Positions 54,252 to 63,003 of a stretch of DNA of 64,000 nt are shown here, in pieces. The notes beneath the pieces are model-generated. The model made no database searches. It was given only the letters and a program-made list of their open reading frames with translations, and had not been told where the DNA came from. Numbering within the stretch: the stretch's first letter is position 1; every line of letters begins with the position of its first letter. This DNA is from Jannaschia faecimaris (GTDB lineage Bacteria > Pseudomonadota > Alphaproteobacteria > Rhodobacterales > Rhodobacteraceae): the NCBI RefSeq assembly GCF_900107415.1, contig NZ_FNPX01000006.1, forward strand, positions 124,001 through 188,000, written 5' to 3'. The translations under genes and the position numbers were made by a program.

Positions 54252-56072
54252 ATGGCACGCGCACCCCTTCTTCAGCTCACCGGCATTTCGCTTACCTTCG
54301 GGGGCGATCCGATCTTTTCCGACCTTGATCTCGTGGTTCAGGAGGGCGACCGCGTCGCCCTCGTGGGGCGCAACGGTTCGGGTAAATCGACCTTGATGGA
54401 GGTCATGGCCGGCCTGGTCGAGGCCGACAGCGGCAGCCGCACGCTCTCGCCGGGTACGTCCGTCGGCTACATGGAGCAGGAGCCGGACATTTCCGGCTTT
54501 GCGACGTTGGGCGATTATGCCGCATCCGGGCTGGACCCGTCCGAGGCGTGGCGTGTGGAGGCAGTTGCCGAGGGGCTGAAACTGCGTCTGGATGCGTCGC
54601 CCGACGCTGCATCAGGCGGGGAGCGTCGCCGCGCGGCGCTGGCCAAGCTGCTGGCCGAAGCGCCCGAGTTGATGCTGCTGGACGAGCCGACGAACCATCT
54701 TGATATCGAGGCCATCGCATGGCTGGAGGCCGAACTGAATTCGACGCGCACGGCCTACGTCCTCATTTCCCACGACCGGGCCTTTCTGCGTGCCCTGACA
54801 CGCGCGACGCTTTGGATCGACCGTGGCGTCGCACGCCGTCAGGAGCAGGGGTTCGAACATTTCGAGGCCTGGCGCGACAAGACCTGGGAGGAAGAGGACC
54901 AACAGCGCCACAAGCTGGATCGCAAGATCAAGGCCGAGGCACGCTGGGCGGTCGAGGGAATTTCTGCCCGTCGCAAGCGCAACCAGGGCCGCGTGCGCGC
55001 ACTGGCCGACCTGCGGGCCGAACGCTCCGCCCAGATCCGCCGCGCCGGGACTGCCGCGCTGGAACTGGATGCCGGCCAGTCGTCGGGCAAGAAGGTGATC
55101 GAGGCCACGGGGATCGCGAAATCCTTCGGGGAGCGTGTGATCCTGAAACCTTTCGATCTGCGCGTGCTGCGCGGTGACCGGGTGGCCTTCGTCGGACCCA
55201 ACGGAGTGGGCAAGACGACAGTGCTGAAGATGTTGCTGGGCGAGATCGAGCCCGATGAAGGAACAGTCAAGTTGGGCACCAACCTGGAGGTCGCCGTCTT
55301 CGATCAGGCGCGTGCCAAACTGGACCCCGAGGCAACGCTTTGGGACTCGCTGACCCTTGATCCGCTTCTGGGCGTCTCGGGCGCTTCGGACCAGGTGATG
55401 GTGCGGGGGACGCCCAAGCACGTGGCCGGCTACCTCAAGGATTTCCTTTTCCACGACAAGCAGTTCAAGGCCCCGGTCAAGTCGTTGTCGGGCGGCGAAA
55501 AGGCCCGGCTCCTGCTGGCGCGGATCATGGCGCTGCCGTCGAACTTGCTGGTGCTGGACGAACCGACGAACGATCTCGACATCGAGACGCTGGACCTGTT
55601 GCAGGATGTGCTGGGCGAATACGACGGCACGGTCCTCCTGGTCAGCCATGACCGTGATTTCCTTGACCGGATCGCCACGCAGACGATCGCGATGGAAGGC
55701 CAGGGCCGGGCGCAGGCCTATCCCGGCGGCTGGTCCGACATGGTGGAGCAGCGTGGCGGCATCATTGAAAATGTAACCGTGAAATCGAAAACCAAGGGCG
55801 GCACGGCAAAGGTTGTCGACGCCACCGAGGCAGCCCCCAAGGGCGAGGCGCTGTCCTACACCGAGCGCCATCGGCTCGACGCGCTCCCTGCTGAAATCGA
55901 ACGGCTGGAAGCGGAAATCGGCAAGCTGGAAGAATTGATGGCCGACCCGGAGTTGTTCACCAAGGAGCCGGTGAAATTCCAGAAGGCGACAGATGCCCTG
56001 CTTGCCCGTCACGCCAAGAAGGACGCCGCCGAGGCGGAATGGCTGGCGTTGGAGGAAAAGGCTGCGGGCTAG
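54252..56072 (+). CDS. ABC-F family ATPase, Uup-like
   Basis: Protein of 606 residues with two ABC domains and no membrane segment. The first has GRNGSGKST, signature ASGGERRRAALA and Walker [16 protein letters not shown]. The second has GPNGVGKTT, LSGGEKARLLLA and LLVLDEPTNDLDIET. The C-terminal coiled coil (PAEIERLEAEIGKLEELMAD) is Uup-like. Uup proteins bind DNA junctions or ribosomes. It is distinct from the ABC-F at 19.9-21.7 kb, which has a different tail. It overlaps the DUF1194 gene tail to tail. Confidence 0.93.
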   Translation: MARAPLLQLTGISLTFGGDPIFSDLDLVVQEGDRVALVGRNGSGKSTLMEVMAGLVEADSGSRTLSPGTSVGYMEQEPDISGFATLGDYAASGLDPSEAWRVEAVAEGLKLRLDASPDAASGGERRRAALAKLLAEAPELMLLDEPTNHLDIEAIAWLEAELNSTRTAYVLISHDRAFLRALTRATLWIDRGVARRQEQGFEHFEAWRDKTWEEEDQQRHKLDRKIKAEARWAVEGISARRKRNQGRVRALADLRAERSAQIRRAGTAALELDAGQSSGKKVIEATGIAKSFGERVILKPFDLRVLRGDRVAFVGPNGVGKTTVLKMLLGEIEPDEGTVKLGTNLEVAVFDQARAKLDPEATLWDSLTLDPLLGVSGASDQVMVRGTPKHVAGYLKDFLFHDKQFKAPVKSLSGGEKARLLLARIMALPSNLLVLDEPTNDLDIETLDLLQDVLGEYDGTVLLVSHDRDFLDRIATQTIAMEGQGRAQAYPGGWSDMVEQRGGIIENVTVKSKTKGGTAKVVDATEAAPKGEALSYTERHRLDALPAEIERLEAEIGKLEELMADPELFTKEPVKFQKATDALLARHAKKDAAEAEWLALEEKAAG

Positions 56073-56779
56073 TCCTCCGGGGTTTCCAACCCGGCCACGA
56101 TCCGACGGGTCGGCACGCCGGATATCTCAAGGATCAGCTTTCGTTTCACCGCTTCCGCGAAGACATCGCGCGTGGCGGCCTCCACCACGAAGGCACCAAG
56201 TCCGCCGATGACGCGGTCGGCGTAGGCCTGTGCTAAGCCGTCGCGTCCGTCCATGATCGACCGCTCCGACAGGATCGCGAGGGCGTTGATGGTTATGCCC
56301 CGGCTAACCACCTCGTCGCGTCCATCCTCGATCGCGGGGCCGTAGCTGTTGCCAGTGCTGTCGCCCGAAAAATCGATCACCCGCCGCCAGCCGTCGATCC
56401 GGTTCGTCTCGATCATGTCAGCGGCGAACAGCAGGGCGGAACCGATGGCATTGCGCCCGGTCGCACGGCGGGGTGGGCCGTCAAGCGCGGCGGCGAATGC
56501 CTGCGCATCTTCCGGCGTCGCAATCTGCATCCACGGGACGACGACCGACTGGTTCGTCGCCCATTCCACGTAAGTCACCGCGATGGAGCCATAGGCCGTG
56601 TTCATGATCGCCGCGACGACGGCGGGGTCGGTCATCGCCGCAGCGTAGCTTTCGCGTTGGAACATCAGCTCCGATTGCGTGATGGAACCGGAACTGTCGG
56701 CCAGCAGGACAAGTTCCAGGTCGGTGTCCTGGGCATGGGCGGGGGCCGCAAGGGCCAATAGCAGGGCAGACAATCTCAT
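56069..56779 (-). CDS. DUF1194 domain protein, secreted von Willebrand A-like
   Basis: Protein of 236 residues with a short signal peptide (MRLSALLLALAAPAHAQD) and a VWA-like domain. The MIDAS motif is VLLADSSGSITQSE, and IDFSGDSTGNSYGPA is the second conserved segment. This is the alphaproteobacterial DUF1194 family, probably periplasmic and metal-binding with a role in protein interaction. It is the neighbour of a secreted HELTH-motif lipoprotein on the same strand. Confidence 0.88.
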   Translation of the reverse strand: MRLSALLLALAAPAHAQDTDLELVLLADSSGSITQSELMFQRESYAAAMTDPAVVAAIMNTAYGSIAVTYVEWATNQSVVVPWMQIATPEDAQAFAAALDGPPRRATGRNAIGSALLFAADMIETNRIDGWRRVIDFSGDSTGNSYGPAIEDGRDEVVSRGITINALAILSERSIMDGRDGLAQAYADRVIGGLGAFVVEAATRDVFAEAVKRKLILEISGVPTRRIVAGLETPED

Positions 56780-56818
56780 GGGTTACAGGGTAGAGCCGGT
56801 TGACGTCACGGAAAGTCC

Positions 56819-57499
56819 TCAGTTGCAGATGTTCGGCAAATCGTCTTCGTGCGGCACCCAGACGGGGCGGGCAAAGGCCTCGGGCTCGGCGACGGGCATG
56901 ACCTCGCGCAGGAGCTGTTTGAGCCGGTCGGTGCGCGCGCCGTTGGGGTCCAGCGAGGCACAACAGAGGTACTCCTCCACCAGAGAAGCCTGCACCTCGT
57001 ATCCGTGGCTGAGGAACGGGGCGCTGGTGTTCGCGTCGAACAAGTATGGGTCGTCCATCGCAACCTGCTCCCCGAAGGCGCGCGCGGGGTGGTAGCCGGT
57101 CAGGTCGCGGTTCTGCCACTGCCACACGTGGGTGAGTTCGTGGACGAGGAACATCGCGGCGGGCAGGTCCAACCGCTGATCAGGGCCAAAAGGCGCGGCG
57201 TAGTCGGGCAGGTGGGCAGGGGTGCTGACGAACAGCCTGTTGAACAGGACGATACCCGCGGTCGGCGCGGTGATCCGCCCGGTCATCGGGGGGACGATCC
57301 GTTCCCGACAGGTGGTGCGGGGGCGGGCGTCGAACGTAATGGGGAAAAGACCGACGCCGGGCGCGCGGGTGATGCGCGCGGCTGCGGTGTCGAGCGTCGG
57401 CCCGTGGAGCGGAGCCACGAGCGCCATTTCCGCCGGGGTGAGGGGGCGGGTGCAGGCGGCCACAGAGGTTAGTGCAAGAAGGACGAGAGCGAGGCGCAT
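56819..57499 (-). CDS. Lipoprotein with a HELTH zinc-metallopeptidase-like motif
   Basis: Protein of 226 residues. A lipoprotein signal MRLALVLLALTSVAAC (lipobox VAAC) is followed by a domain with LPAAMFLVHELTHVWQWQNRDLTG near residue 125. HELTH fits the HExxH zinc site, and a downstream GYEVQASLVEEYL Glu could be the third ligand. It resembles the uncharacterised alphaproteobacterial group often annotated as vgr-related or DUF4157-like. Peptidase activity is not proven. It lies 39 bases upstream of the DUF1194 gene. Confidence 0.75.
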   Translation of the reverse strand: MRLALVLLALTSVAACTRPLTPAEMALVAPLHGPTLDTAAARITRAPGVGLFPITFDARPRTTCRERIVPPMTGRITAPTAGIVLFNRLFVSTPAHLPDYAAPFGPDQRLDLPAAMFLVHELTHVWQWQNRDLTGYHPARAFGEQVAMDDPYLFDANTSAPFLSHGYEVQASLVEEYLCCASLDPNGARTDRLKQLLREVMPVAEPEAFARPVWVPHEDDLPNICN

Positions 57500-57644
57500 G
57501 TCTGCGACGCTACGCGAGGGCAGCGGCGACGCAAGGCCTGCTTGACGTGGTGAGCCACCGCTCGGCGGTGATGTGCTTGATCAGGGTCAAAGCGCGCGCG
57601 GGACGGGGCGGTCAGGATGGGGGCAACCTGAAAGGAAACTTCCC

Positions 57645-58040
57645 GTGCGCCTTGCCCTGCTTGCCCTCTGCCTTGCCCAGCCCGTCGCCGCTCAGGATGC
57701 GGAGCTTGTTGACCTGGGGTTGGGGCTCTTCCTTGACTATTGCGCGACCTGTCACGGGACGGAGGCGCGGGGTGACGGCCCGATGCAGGAAGTGCTGGCC
57801 GTGGAAGTGCCCGACCTGACCCAGTTGGCGGCGCGGGCGGGCGGCTTTCCACATTACGAGGTAGTGACCAAGATCGACGGCCGCCGTCCGGTCATGAGTC
57901 ACGGGGATGTCATGCCCGTCTGGGGCCGGGTGTTCGAAGGCACCGACTCGGCCTTCGTGCGCACCGACGCGGGCCAGCCCATCGTGACATCGGTGCCGAT
58001 TGCCGCGTTGGTGGCGTGGTTGGAGGGGGTGCAGGAGTAG
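57645..58040 (+). CDS. Periplasmic c-type cytochrome
   Basis: Protein of 131 residues. A signal peptide (VRLALLALCLAQPVAAQD) is followed by a single heme-attachment CATCH at residues 33-37. Downstream is a probable axial Met in SHGDVMPVWGRVF. The start is the GTG at 57645, after AAAGGAAAC. It is a class I-like monoheme cytochrome c, probably an electron carrier; the partner is unknown. ccm genes needed for heme attachment lie at the right end of the window. Confidence 0.88.
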   Translation: MRLALLALCLAQPVAAQDAELVDLGLGLFLDYCATCHGTEARGDGPMQEVLAVEVPDLTQLAARAGGFPHYEVVTKIDGRRPVMSHGDVMPVWGRVFEGTDSAFVRTDAGQPIVTSVPIAALVAWLEGVQE

Positions 58041-58129
58041 GGGGCGTTCGGGAGGACGCTCGGGGGGAGCGTTTCAGGCGCAAACAGGAGGGGGTTGGGT
58101 GGTGGTTAGGCGCGTGACGCGCAGTAGCC

Positions 58130-58921
58130 CTAAGGCTTCCAGACCGGCAAATCATCTTCCAGCATTTTTTCAATTAGTGGACGAAGTTTTTGGAGCGATA
58201 TAAAATGAAACTTCGACCGAGAGGCTTCTGTCACGAGGCCGGCAAAGAAAGCCTGCAGTCCGTTGGGCGTTTCTTTGAGGCCGAAAACCGGGCCACCGCT
58301 GAAACCATTAGGATCATAGTCTAAAGGGCTAACTGGCTCAAATGATAGCCGACCTGAAATGCTTGGCATTGATTCCGTTCCCAGAACGGCGTTCGGTCCT
58401 GCCGCGTAACCTTCGTTTTCATAGTCAATCGCGTTTCGATGTCCCGGATACCCAATGGCTACGACTGCCAATGGTTCTGGAGTGTGCGGTTGAGCGTAAT
58501 CGTTTCTCAAATCAAACCATCCATGGCTTGAAAGGCTGCCAGTGGAAACAGGATCAGTAAACTCGCAAAGTACGGCGTCCAATTCATCGACTGAATGCTC
58601 GTTAGCCGGGAAAACCGCTCGCATTGCTGTACAGAAAGAGCGATTCTCTTCGTTTATTACGGAAATCATGGCATAATTGAAATTTGCCTTATGAATTTGG
58701 TGACAAGTGAGGAGACCGAAGTAACGATCTCGCAACTTCAGTTTAGTGAGGGTTCCCCCCAGGCTAAAGTTGTTCAGTTCAAAGCCCGCTGTATGATAGA
58801 GTGCCGGTTCGGCAAAGGGCCTTAACGATTGAGTCACTGAATTAGCTGGGACAATTACGTTGCCAATTAATACAGATGTATTTAATTTCGAGTCTAATAA
58901 GGTCTCGATGCCCTCAAACAT
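58130..58921 (-). CDS. Trypsin-like serine protease fold protein, downstream of parE
   Basis: Protein of 263 residues. Putative triad: His in FGLLTCHQIHKA, Asp in VDELDAVLCEF and Ser in NGFSGGPVFGL, the GxSGGP motif of chymotrypsin-like enzymes. There is no signal peptide, so it is probably cytoplasmic. The ATG at 58921 lies in the last codons of parE (the genes overlap by eight bases), preceded by GGGGGAG within parE. Base composition is clearly AT-richer than parE, which suggests acquisition. I recognise no closer family. Confidence 0.7.
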   Translation of the reverse strand: MFEGIETLLDSKLNTSVLIGNVIVPANSVTQSLRPFAEPALYHTAGFELNNFSLGGTLTKLKLRDRYFGLLTCHQIHKANFNYAMISVINEENRSFCTAMRAVFPANEHSVDELDAVLCEFTDPVSTGSLSSHGWFDLRNDYAQPHTPEPLAVVAIGYPGHRNAIDYENEGYAAGPNAVLGTESMPSISGRLSFEPVSPLDYDPNGFSGGPVFGLKETPNGLQAFFAGLVTEASRSKFHFISLQKLRPLIEKMLEDDLPVWKP

Positions 58922-60872
58922 CCAACTCCCCCGCGAACTTCGCATTCTCCGAGATATACTGAAACCGCATCTCCGGCTTCTTCCCCATCAACCGCTCGAC
59001 CAAATCCCCGGTTTCGCCCGGAAAGTCCTCGTCCACGGTGACGCGGATCAGCTTGCGGGACTTCGGGTCCATTGTGGTCTCCTTCAAATCCTTGGCGTCC
59101 ATCTCGCCCAGACCCTTGAAGCGGCTGACGTCGATCTTGCCCTTGCCGCCCAGGCCCTTGGCCAGCCACATGTCCCGCTCCACCTCGTCGATGCAATAGA
59201 CGCGCTTGGCCCCCTGGGTCAGGCGGAACAGCGGCGGGCAGGCGAGGTACAGGTGGCCTGCGTCGATCATGGGCCGCATCTGGCTGAAGAAGAACGTCAT
59301 CAAGAGCGCCGCAATATGGGCTCCGTCGACGTCGGCGTCGGTCATGATGATGACCTTGTCATACCGCAGGTCGTCGATGTTGAACTTGGTGCCGATCGCC
59401 ACGCCAAGCGCCTGTGACAGGTCGGAGATTTCGGCGTTCGACGTGAGCTTGCCCGATGCCGCGCCCAGCACGTTCAGGATCTTGCCGCGCAGGGGCAGCA
59501 GGGCCTGCGTTTTGCGGTCACGCGCCATCTTGGCCGACCCGCCGGCCGAGTCACCCTCGACGATGAACAACTCCGTGCCCTGCTTGGAGGTGGCCGAGCA
59601 ATCGACCAGCTTGCCGGGCAGACGCAGCTTTTTGGTGGCGGATTTGCGGGCGGTCTCTTTTTCCTGCCGCCGCTTGAGCCGTTCCTCCGCGCGCAGGACG
59701 AGGAAGTCGAGGATCGCGCCCGCGGCCTTGGTGTCACCGGCCAGCCAATTGTCGAATCGGTCGCGTACGGCCCCTTCGGTCATCTTGGCCGCGGCCTCGG
59801 TCGAGAGGCGGTCCTTGGTCTGGCCAACAAAGGAAGGCTCCGCGATGAAGCAGGAGACCAGCGCGCAGCCGCCCGAAATCAGGTCTTCGCGCGTGATCTG
59901 CGCGGCCTTCTTGTTGTTGGCGAGTTCGCCGTAAGCCTTGATCCCCTTGAGGATAGCCGCCCAGAACCCGGCAACATGCGTGCCCCCTTCGGGCGTGGGC
60001 ACCGTGTTACAATAGGATTGGATGAAGCCGTCGCGTGCAGGCGTCCAGTTGATCGCCCATTCGACCTTGCCCGGCTCTCCGAATTTCTCCCGGAAATCGA
60101 CGGTGCCGGCGAAGGCCGTGTCGGCGTAAGTCGAAGATGTTCCAAGTGTTTCAGTAAGATAGTCGGAAAGACCACCCGGGAAGTGGAATGTCGCGGTGGT
60201 CGGTGTTTCGCCGTCGTCGATTTCCGATTTCCAGCGGATTTCGACGCCCGAGAAGAGATACGCCTTGGAGCGAATCGATTTGAACAAGCGGGCCGGTTTC
60301 AGGCGGTGGGCCCCGAAAATCTGTTCGTCCGCGTGGAAAGTGACGGTGGTGCCGCGCCGGTTGGGGGCTGCGCCGATCTTTTCCACGGGCCCAAGGGGGA
60401 TGCCGCGGGAGAAGCGCTGTTCCCACAGTTCGCGGTCGCGCGCGACCTGCACCACCATCGAATCGGACAGCGCATTCACGACGGACGCGCCCACACCGTG
60501 CAGGCCGCCAGACGTTTGGTACGCCTTGCCCGAGAACTTGCCGCCGGCGTGCAGCGTGCACAGGATGACTTCCAGCGCGGACTTGTCGGGAAACTTGGGG
60601 TGCGGGTCGATCGGGATGCCGCGTCCGTTGTCGCGCACGGTAAGCGAGCCGTCGGCGTGAAGTTCCACCTCGATCCGGTTGGCATGGCCCGCGACCGCCT
60701 CGTCCATGGAGTTGTCGAGAACCTCGGCCACCATGTGATGCAGGGCCCGTTCGTCCGTGCCGCCGATGTACATGCCGGGACGTTTGCGAACCGGTTCAAG
60801 GCCTTCCAGTACCTCGATAGACGATGCGTCGTAGGTTTCCGGCTGCTCGGCCTTGAGGAGGTCGTCGGGCAT
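58914..60872 (-). CDS. parE: DNA topoisomerase IV subunit B
   Basis: ATPase subunit of topoisomerase IV, which decatenates daughter chromosomes. The 652 residues include the GHKL ATP site (EVLDNSMDEAVAGHANRIEV, VRDNGRGIPIDPHPKF, GGLHGVGASVVNALS) and the TOPRIM domain (ELFIVEGDSAGGSAKMARDR, MTDADVDGAHIAALLMTFF). It starts at MPDDLLKAEQPETYD. It is ParE rather than GyrB by length and lack of the GyrB insert, and gyrB would normally lie elsewhere. A protease-like gene overlaps its end. Confidence 0.93.
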   Translation of the reverse strand: MPDDLLKAEQPETYDASSIEVLEGLEPVRKRPGMYIGGTDERALHHMVAEVLDNSMDEAVAGHANRIEVELHADGSLTVRDNGRGIPIDPHPKFPDKSALEVILCTLHAGGKFSGKAYQTSGGLHGVGASVVNALSDSMVVQVARDRELWEQRFSRGIPLGPVEKIGAAPNRRGTTVTFHADEQIFGAHRLKPARLFKSIRSKAYLFSGVEIRWKSEIDDGETPTTATFHFPGGLSDYLTETLGTSSTYADTAFAGTVDFREKFGEPGKVEWAINWTPARDGFIQSYCNTVPTPEGGTHVAGFWAAILKGIKAYGELANNKKAAQITREDLISGGCALVSCFIAEPSFVGQTKDRLSTEAAAKMTEGAVRDRFDNWLAGDTKAAGAILDFLVLRAEERLKRRQEKETARKSATKKLRLPGKLVDCSATSKQGTELFIVEGDSAGGSAKMARDRKTQALLPLRGKILNVLGAASGKLTSNAEISDLSQALGVAIGTKFNIDDLRYDKVIIMTDADVDGAHIAALLMTFFFSQMRPMIDAGHLYLACPPLFRLTQGAKRVYCIDEVERDMWLAKGLGGKGKIDVSRFKGLGEMDAKDLKETTMDPKSRKLIRVTVDEDFPGETGDLVERLMGKKPEMRFQYISENAKFAGELDV

Positions 60873-60967
60873 GTTGCTGCTCTATCTTGTGTGCTCAGCC
60901 ACAGGATACGCGAGATAGGGCTATGGGGGAAGGGTGTGCGACCCGCGAAAGGTGCCGCTGGAGGCGC

Positions 60968-61651
60968 TTACTTTTGGTTGCTGCCCGTCACCTTCACATT
61001 GTCGATGCCGAAGAATTCATCCCCGCCGCCCTGGTTCAGCGTAGTGGCGGCACCGAGCGTGATGTCCGACCCATCGTTCGCCGCGACCACGCGGACGTTG
61101 TAGGTGTAATCGTTTGTATCGGGCCGCCAGTTCCCGCCGGTTGCCGTTGACGAGCGGGTCATCATGACGGTCGTGCCACCCGCCGCATCGAAGGTCTGAA
61201 TTGCCGGCCCGTCGCCGCCCCAGGAGTGGGTTCCGATAACCACGTCTTTGCCATTGATCGAGATCACGCCCTGTTCGTTGTCCCAGCTGTCGCCGATGAT
61301 CATGTCGAACTCCATCACAGCGTAGGCGTATTTGCTGTCGACGGAGATCGGCATTTCAGCCCTCGTCGCGTTGCCGGACAAGGCGAGAATCTCGCCGAAG
61401 CCATTGATTGTCATCAACTCGCCACCGCTCCAGTCGCCACGCCCCTCGCTGAAGTCGTTTTCGGAGAACAGGCGGCTGAAAGCGGTGCCGACCTCGGTGT
61501 CAGCAAGGAATTGTGCGATGTCCACGCTCTGATCCTCGACGCCGCCGCTGACGACGGACGTCGCGGCAAGGCCCAGGCCCACAATGCCAGCCGTCAGGAC
61601 CACCCAGTTGGCAGTTACGGCACCGTCCTCGGATTGGATAAGATCATGCAT
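60968..61651 (-). CDS. Flp-pilin-like N-terminus fused to a beta-sandwich domain
   Basis: Protein of 227 residues. The N-terminal EDGAVTANWVVLTAGIVGLGLAATSVVSGGVED (shown here in parts: EDGAVTANWVVL, GIVGLGLAATSVV) resembles the hydrophobic helix of Flp-type pilins. A roughly 170-residue beta-rich domain follows, with MEFDMIIGDSWDNEQGVISI and a C-terminal GGGDEFFGIDNVKVTG, typical of secreted Rhodobacteraceae jellyroll modules. The ATG at 61651 is preferred over one at 61684. Function is unknown; surface display of a binding domain is plausible. It is divergent from galE. Confidence 0.65.
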   Translation of the reverse strand: MHDLIQSEDGAVTANWVVLTAGIVGLGLAATSVVSGGVEDQSVDIAQFLADTEVGTAFSRLFSENDFSEGRGDWSGGELMTINGFGEILALSGNATRAEMPISVDSKYAYAVMEFDMIIGDSWDNEQGVISINGKDVVIGTHSWGGDGPAIQTFDAAGGTTVMMTRSSTATGGNWRPDTNDYTYNVRVVAANDGSDITLGAATTLNQGGGDEFFGIDNVKVTGSNQK

Positions 61652-61781
61652 CGGGCTTACCTCGCTCAGGCGTTCATTTTTCACTTTTAATGAAGAATAC
61701 CGACCAAAACTTGACGAAACTAAGTTAACCTATTGTGACCTCGGCAGTATTCACGCTGCAAATCAATCATTGAAGGATGCC

Positions 61782-62798
61782 ATGCCTAGAATTCTTCTGA
61801 CCGGCGGTGCGGGCTACATCGGCAGTCATACCTACGTCGCACTCATGGCCGCGGGCTATGAAGTCACGATCCTGGACAACTTCGAGAATGCTGACCGGGG
61901 CGTGATCGACCGCCTTGCGCGCCTTTCCGGGACGGAGGTGGACGTGGTCGAGGGATCGGTGCTGAACCGTACCCTTCTGGACCGGCTGTTTGCGGAGAAG
62001 TCCTTCGACGGGGCAGTGCATTTCGCGGCCAAGAAGGCCGTGGGGGAAAGCGTAGCAAGGCCGCTCGATTACTTCGAGGCAAATATCGGTGGGCTGGTGA
62101 CGCTTGCCCAGGCAATGCGCGATGCCGGCGTCTTCCGGATTGTGTTCTCGTCAACGGCCACGGTCTACGGCGAGCCGGAGGTTTTCCCACTGACGGAGGA
62201 TCTGCCGCTGAGCTATACCTCTCCTTATGCGTTCACCAAATTGACTTGCGAGCAGATCCTGGCGCAGGCAGCGCGGGCGGACCCATGGGTGGTGGGCGTG
62301 CTGCGCTATTTCAATCCGGTTGGCGCACATCCAAGCGGGCTGATCGGGGAGGATCCGCGCGGGATACCTGACAACCTGATGCCATTTATCGCCAAGGTCG
62401 CCATGGGAGAGATGGAGACTTTGCGGGTATTCGGCAACGATTATGACACGCCCGACGGCACCGCATTGCGCGATTACATTCACGTAATGGACCTGGCGCG
62501 GGCGCATGTGCAGTCGCTCGATGCGTTGATGGAAGGGCGGGCGCATACGCTCAACATCGGCACGGGCAGTCCGGTGTCGGTGCTGGAGATGCACGCCGCG
62601 TATCAGGATGCAGTGGGCCGGACGTTGCCTTATGAAATCGCGCCGCGCCGCGTCGGTGATGTGCCCAAGCTCTATGCCGATCCGGCGCGCGCGCGCGAGG
62701 TTCTGGGGTTTTCAGCAGAGCACGGGCTGGAAGAAATGTGTACGTCGAGCTGGACCTGGGTGCAGGCGCAGGCGCGGGGCTGGGGCTTCAATTCATGA
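61782..62798 (+). CDS. galE: UDP-glucose 4-epimerase
   Basis: Interconverts UDP-glucose and UDP-galactose for glycan synthesis. The 338 residues contain the NAD-binding TGGAGYIGSHTYVAL (about residues 7-21), the catalytic Ser/Thr region FSSTATVYG and YxxxK as YAFTKLTCEQIL, then LRYFNPVGAHPSGLIGEDP. The ATG at 61782 (MPRILLTGGAG) follows AAGGATGCC. It is convergent with a small gene whose end it overlaps by 11 bases. Confidence 0.95.
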   Translation: MPRILLTGGAGYIGSHTYVALMAAGYEVTILDNFENADRGVIDRLARLSGTEVDVVEGSVLNRTLLDRLFAEKSFDGAVHFAAKKAVGESVARPLDYFEANIGGLVTLAQAMRDAGVFRIVFSSTATVYGEPEVFPLTEDLPLSYTSPYAFTKLTCEQILAQAARADPWVVGVLRYFNPVGAHPSGLIGEDPRGIPDNLMPFIAKVAMGEMETLRVFGNDYDTPDGTALRDYIHVMDLARAHVQSLDALMEGRAHTLNIGTGSPVSVLEMHAAYQDAVGRTLPYEIAPRRVGDVPKLYADPARAREVLGFSAEHGLEEMCTSSWTWVQAQARGWGFNS

Positions 62799-62982
62799 GG
62801 TCGAAAAACCGGCGCTGATACTCCTGAGACTCGTGCCGGGCGATCTGAAGGTCTTCCGGGTTTGTCCAGCGTTTCAGCAAGGTTTCGCGCTGCGGGAAGG
62901 CATCTTCATCCATGCGATACGCGGTGTCCTTGGGGCCTTGAGTGGATTGGTGAAAGGTGTCGGATCTCGCTTTACTGGCCAT
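62788..62982 (-). CDS. Small uncharacterised protein of 64 residues
   Basis: Hydrophilic protein starting MASKARSDTFHQSTQGPKD and ending YQRRFFDLMN, with no signal peptide or membrane segment. No family is recognised; coding is supported by composition and by its position as a gene ending at galE. It overlaps the galE end by 11 bases and ends the ccmC-ccmD-ccmG strand run after a 21-base gap. Confidence 0.55.
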   Translation of the reverse strand: MASKARSDTFHQSTQGPKDTAYRMDEDAFPQRETLLKRWTNPEDLQIARHESQEYQRRFFDLMN

Positions 62983-63003
62983 AAACAGCAAGCATGTTGG
63001 CGA

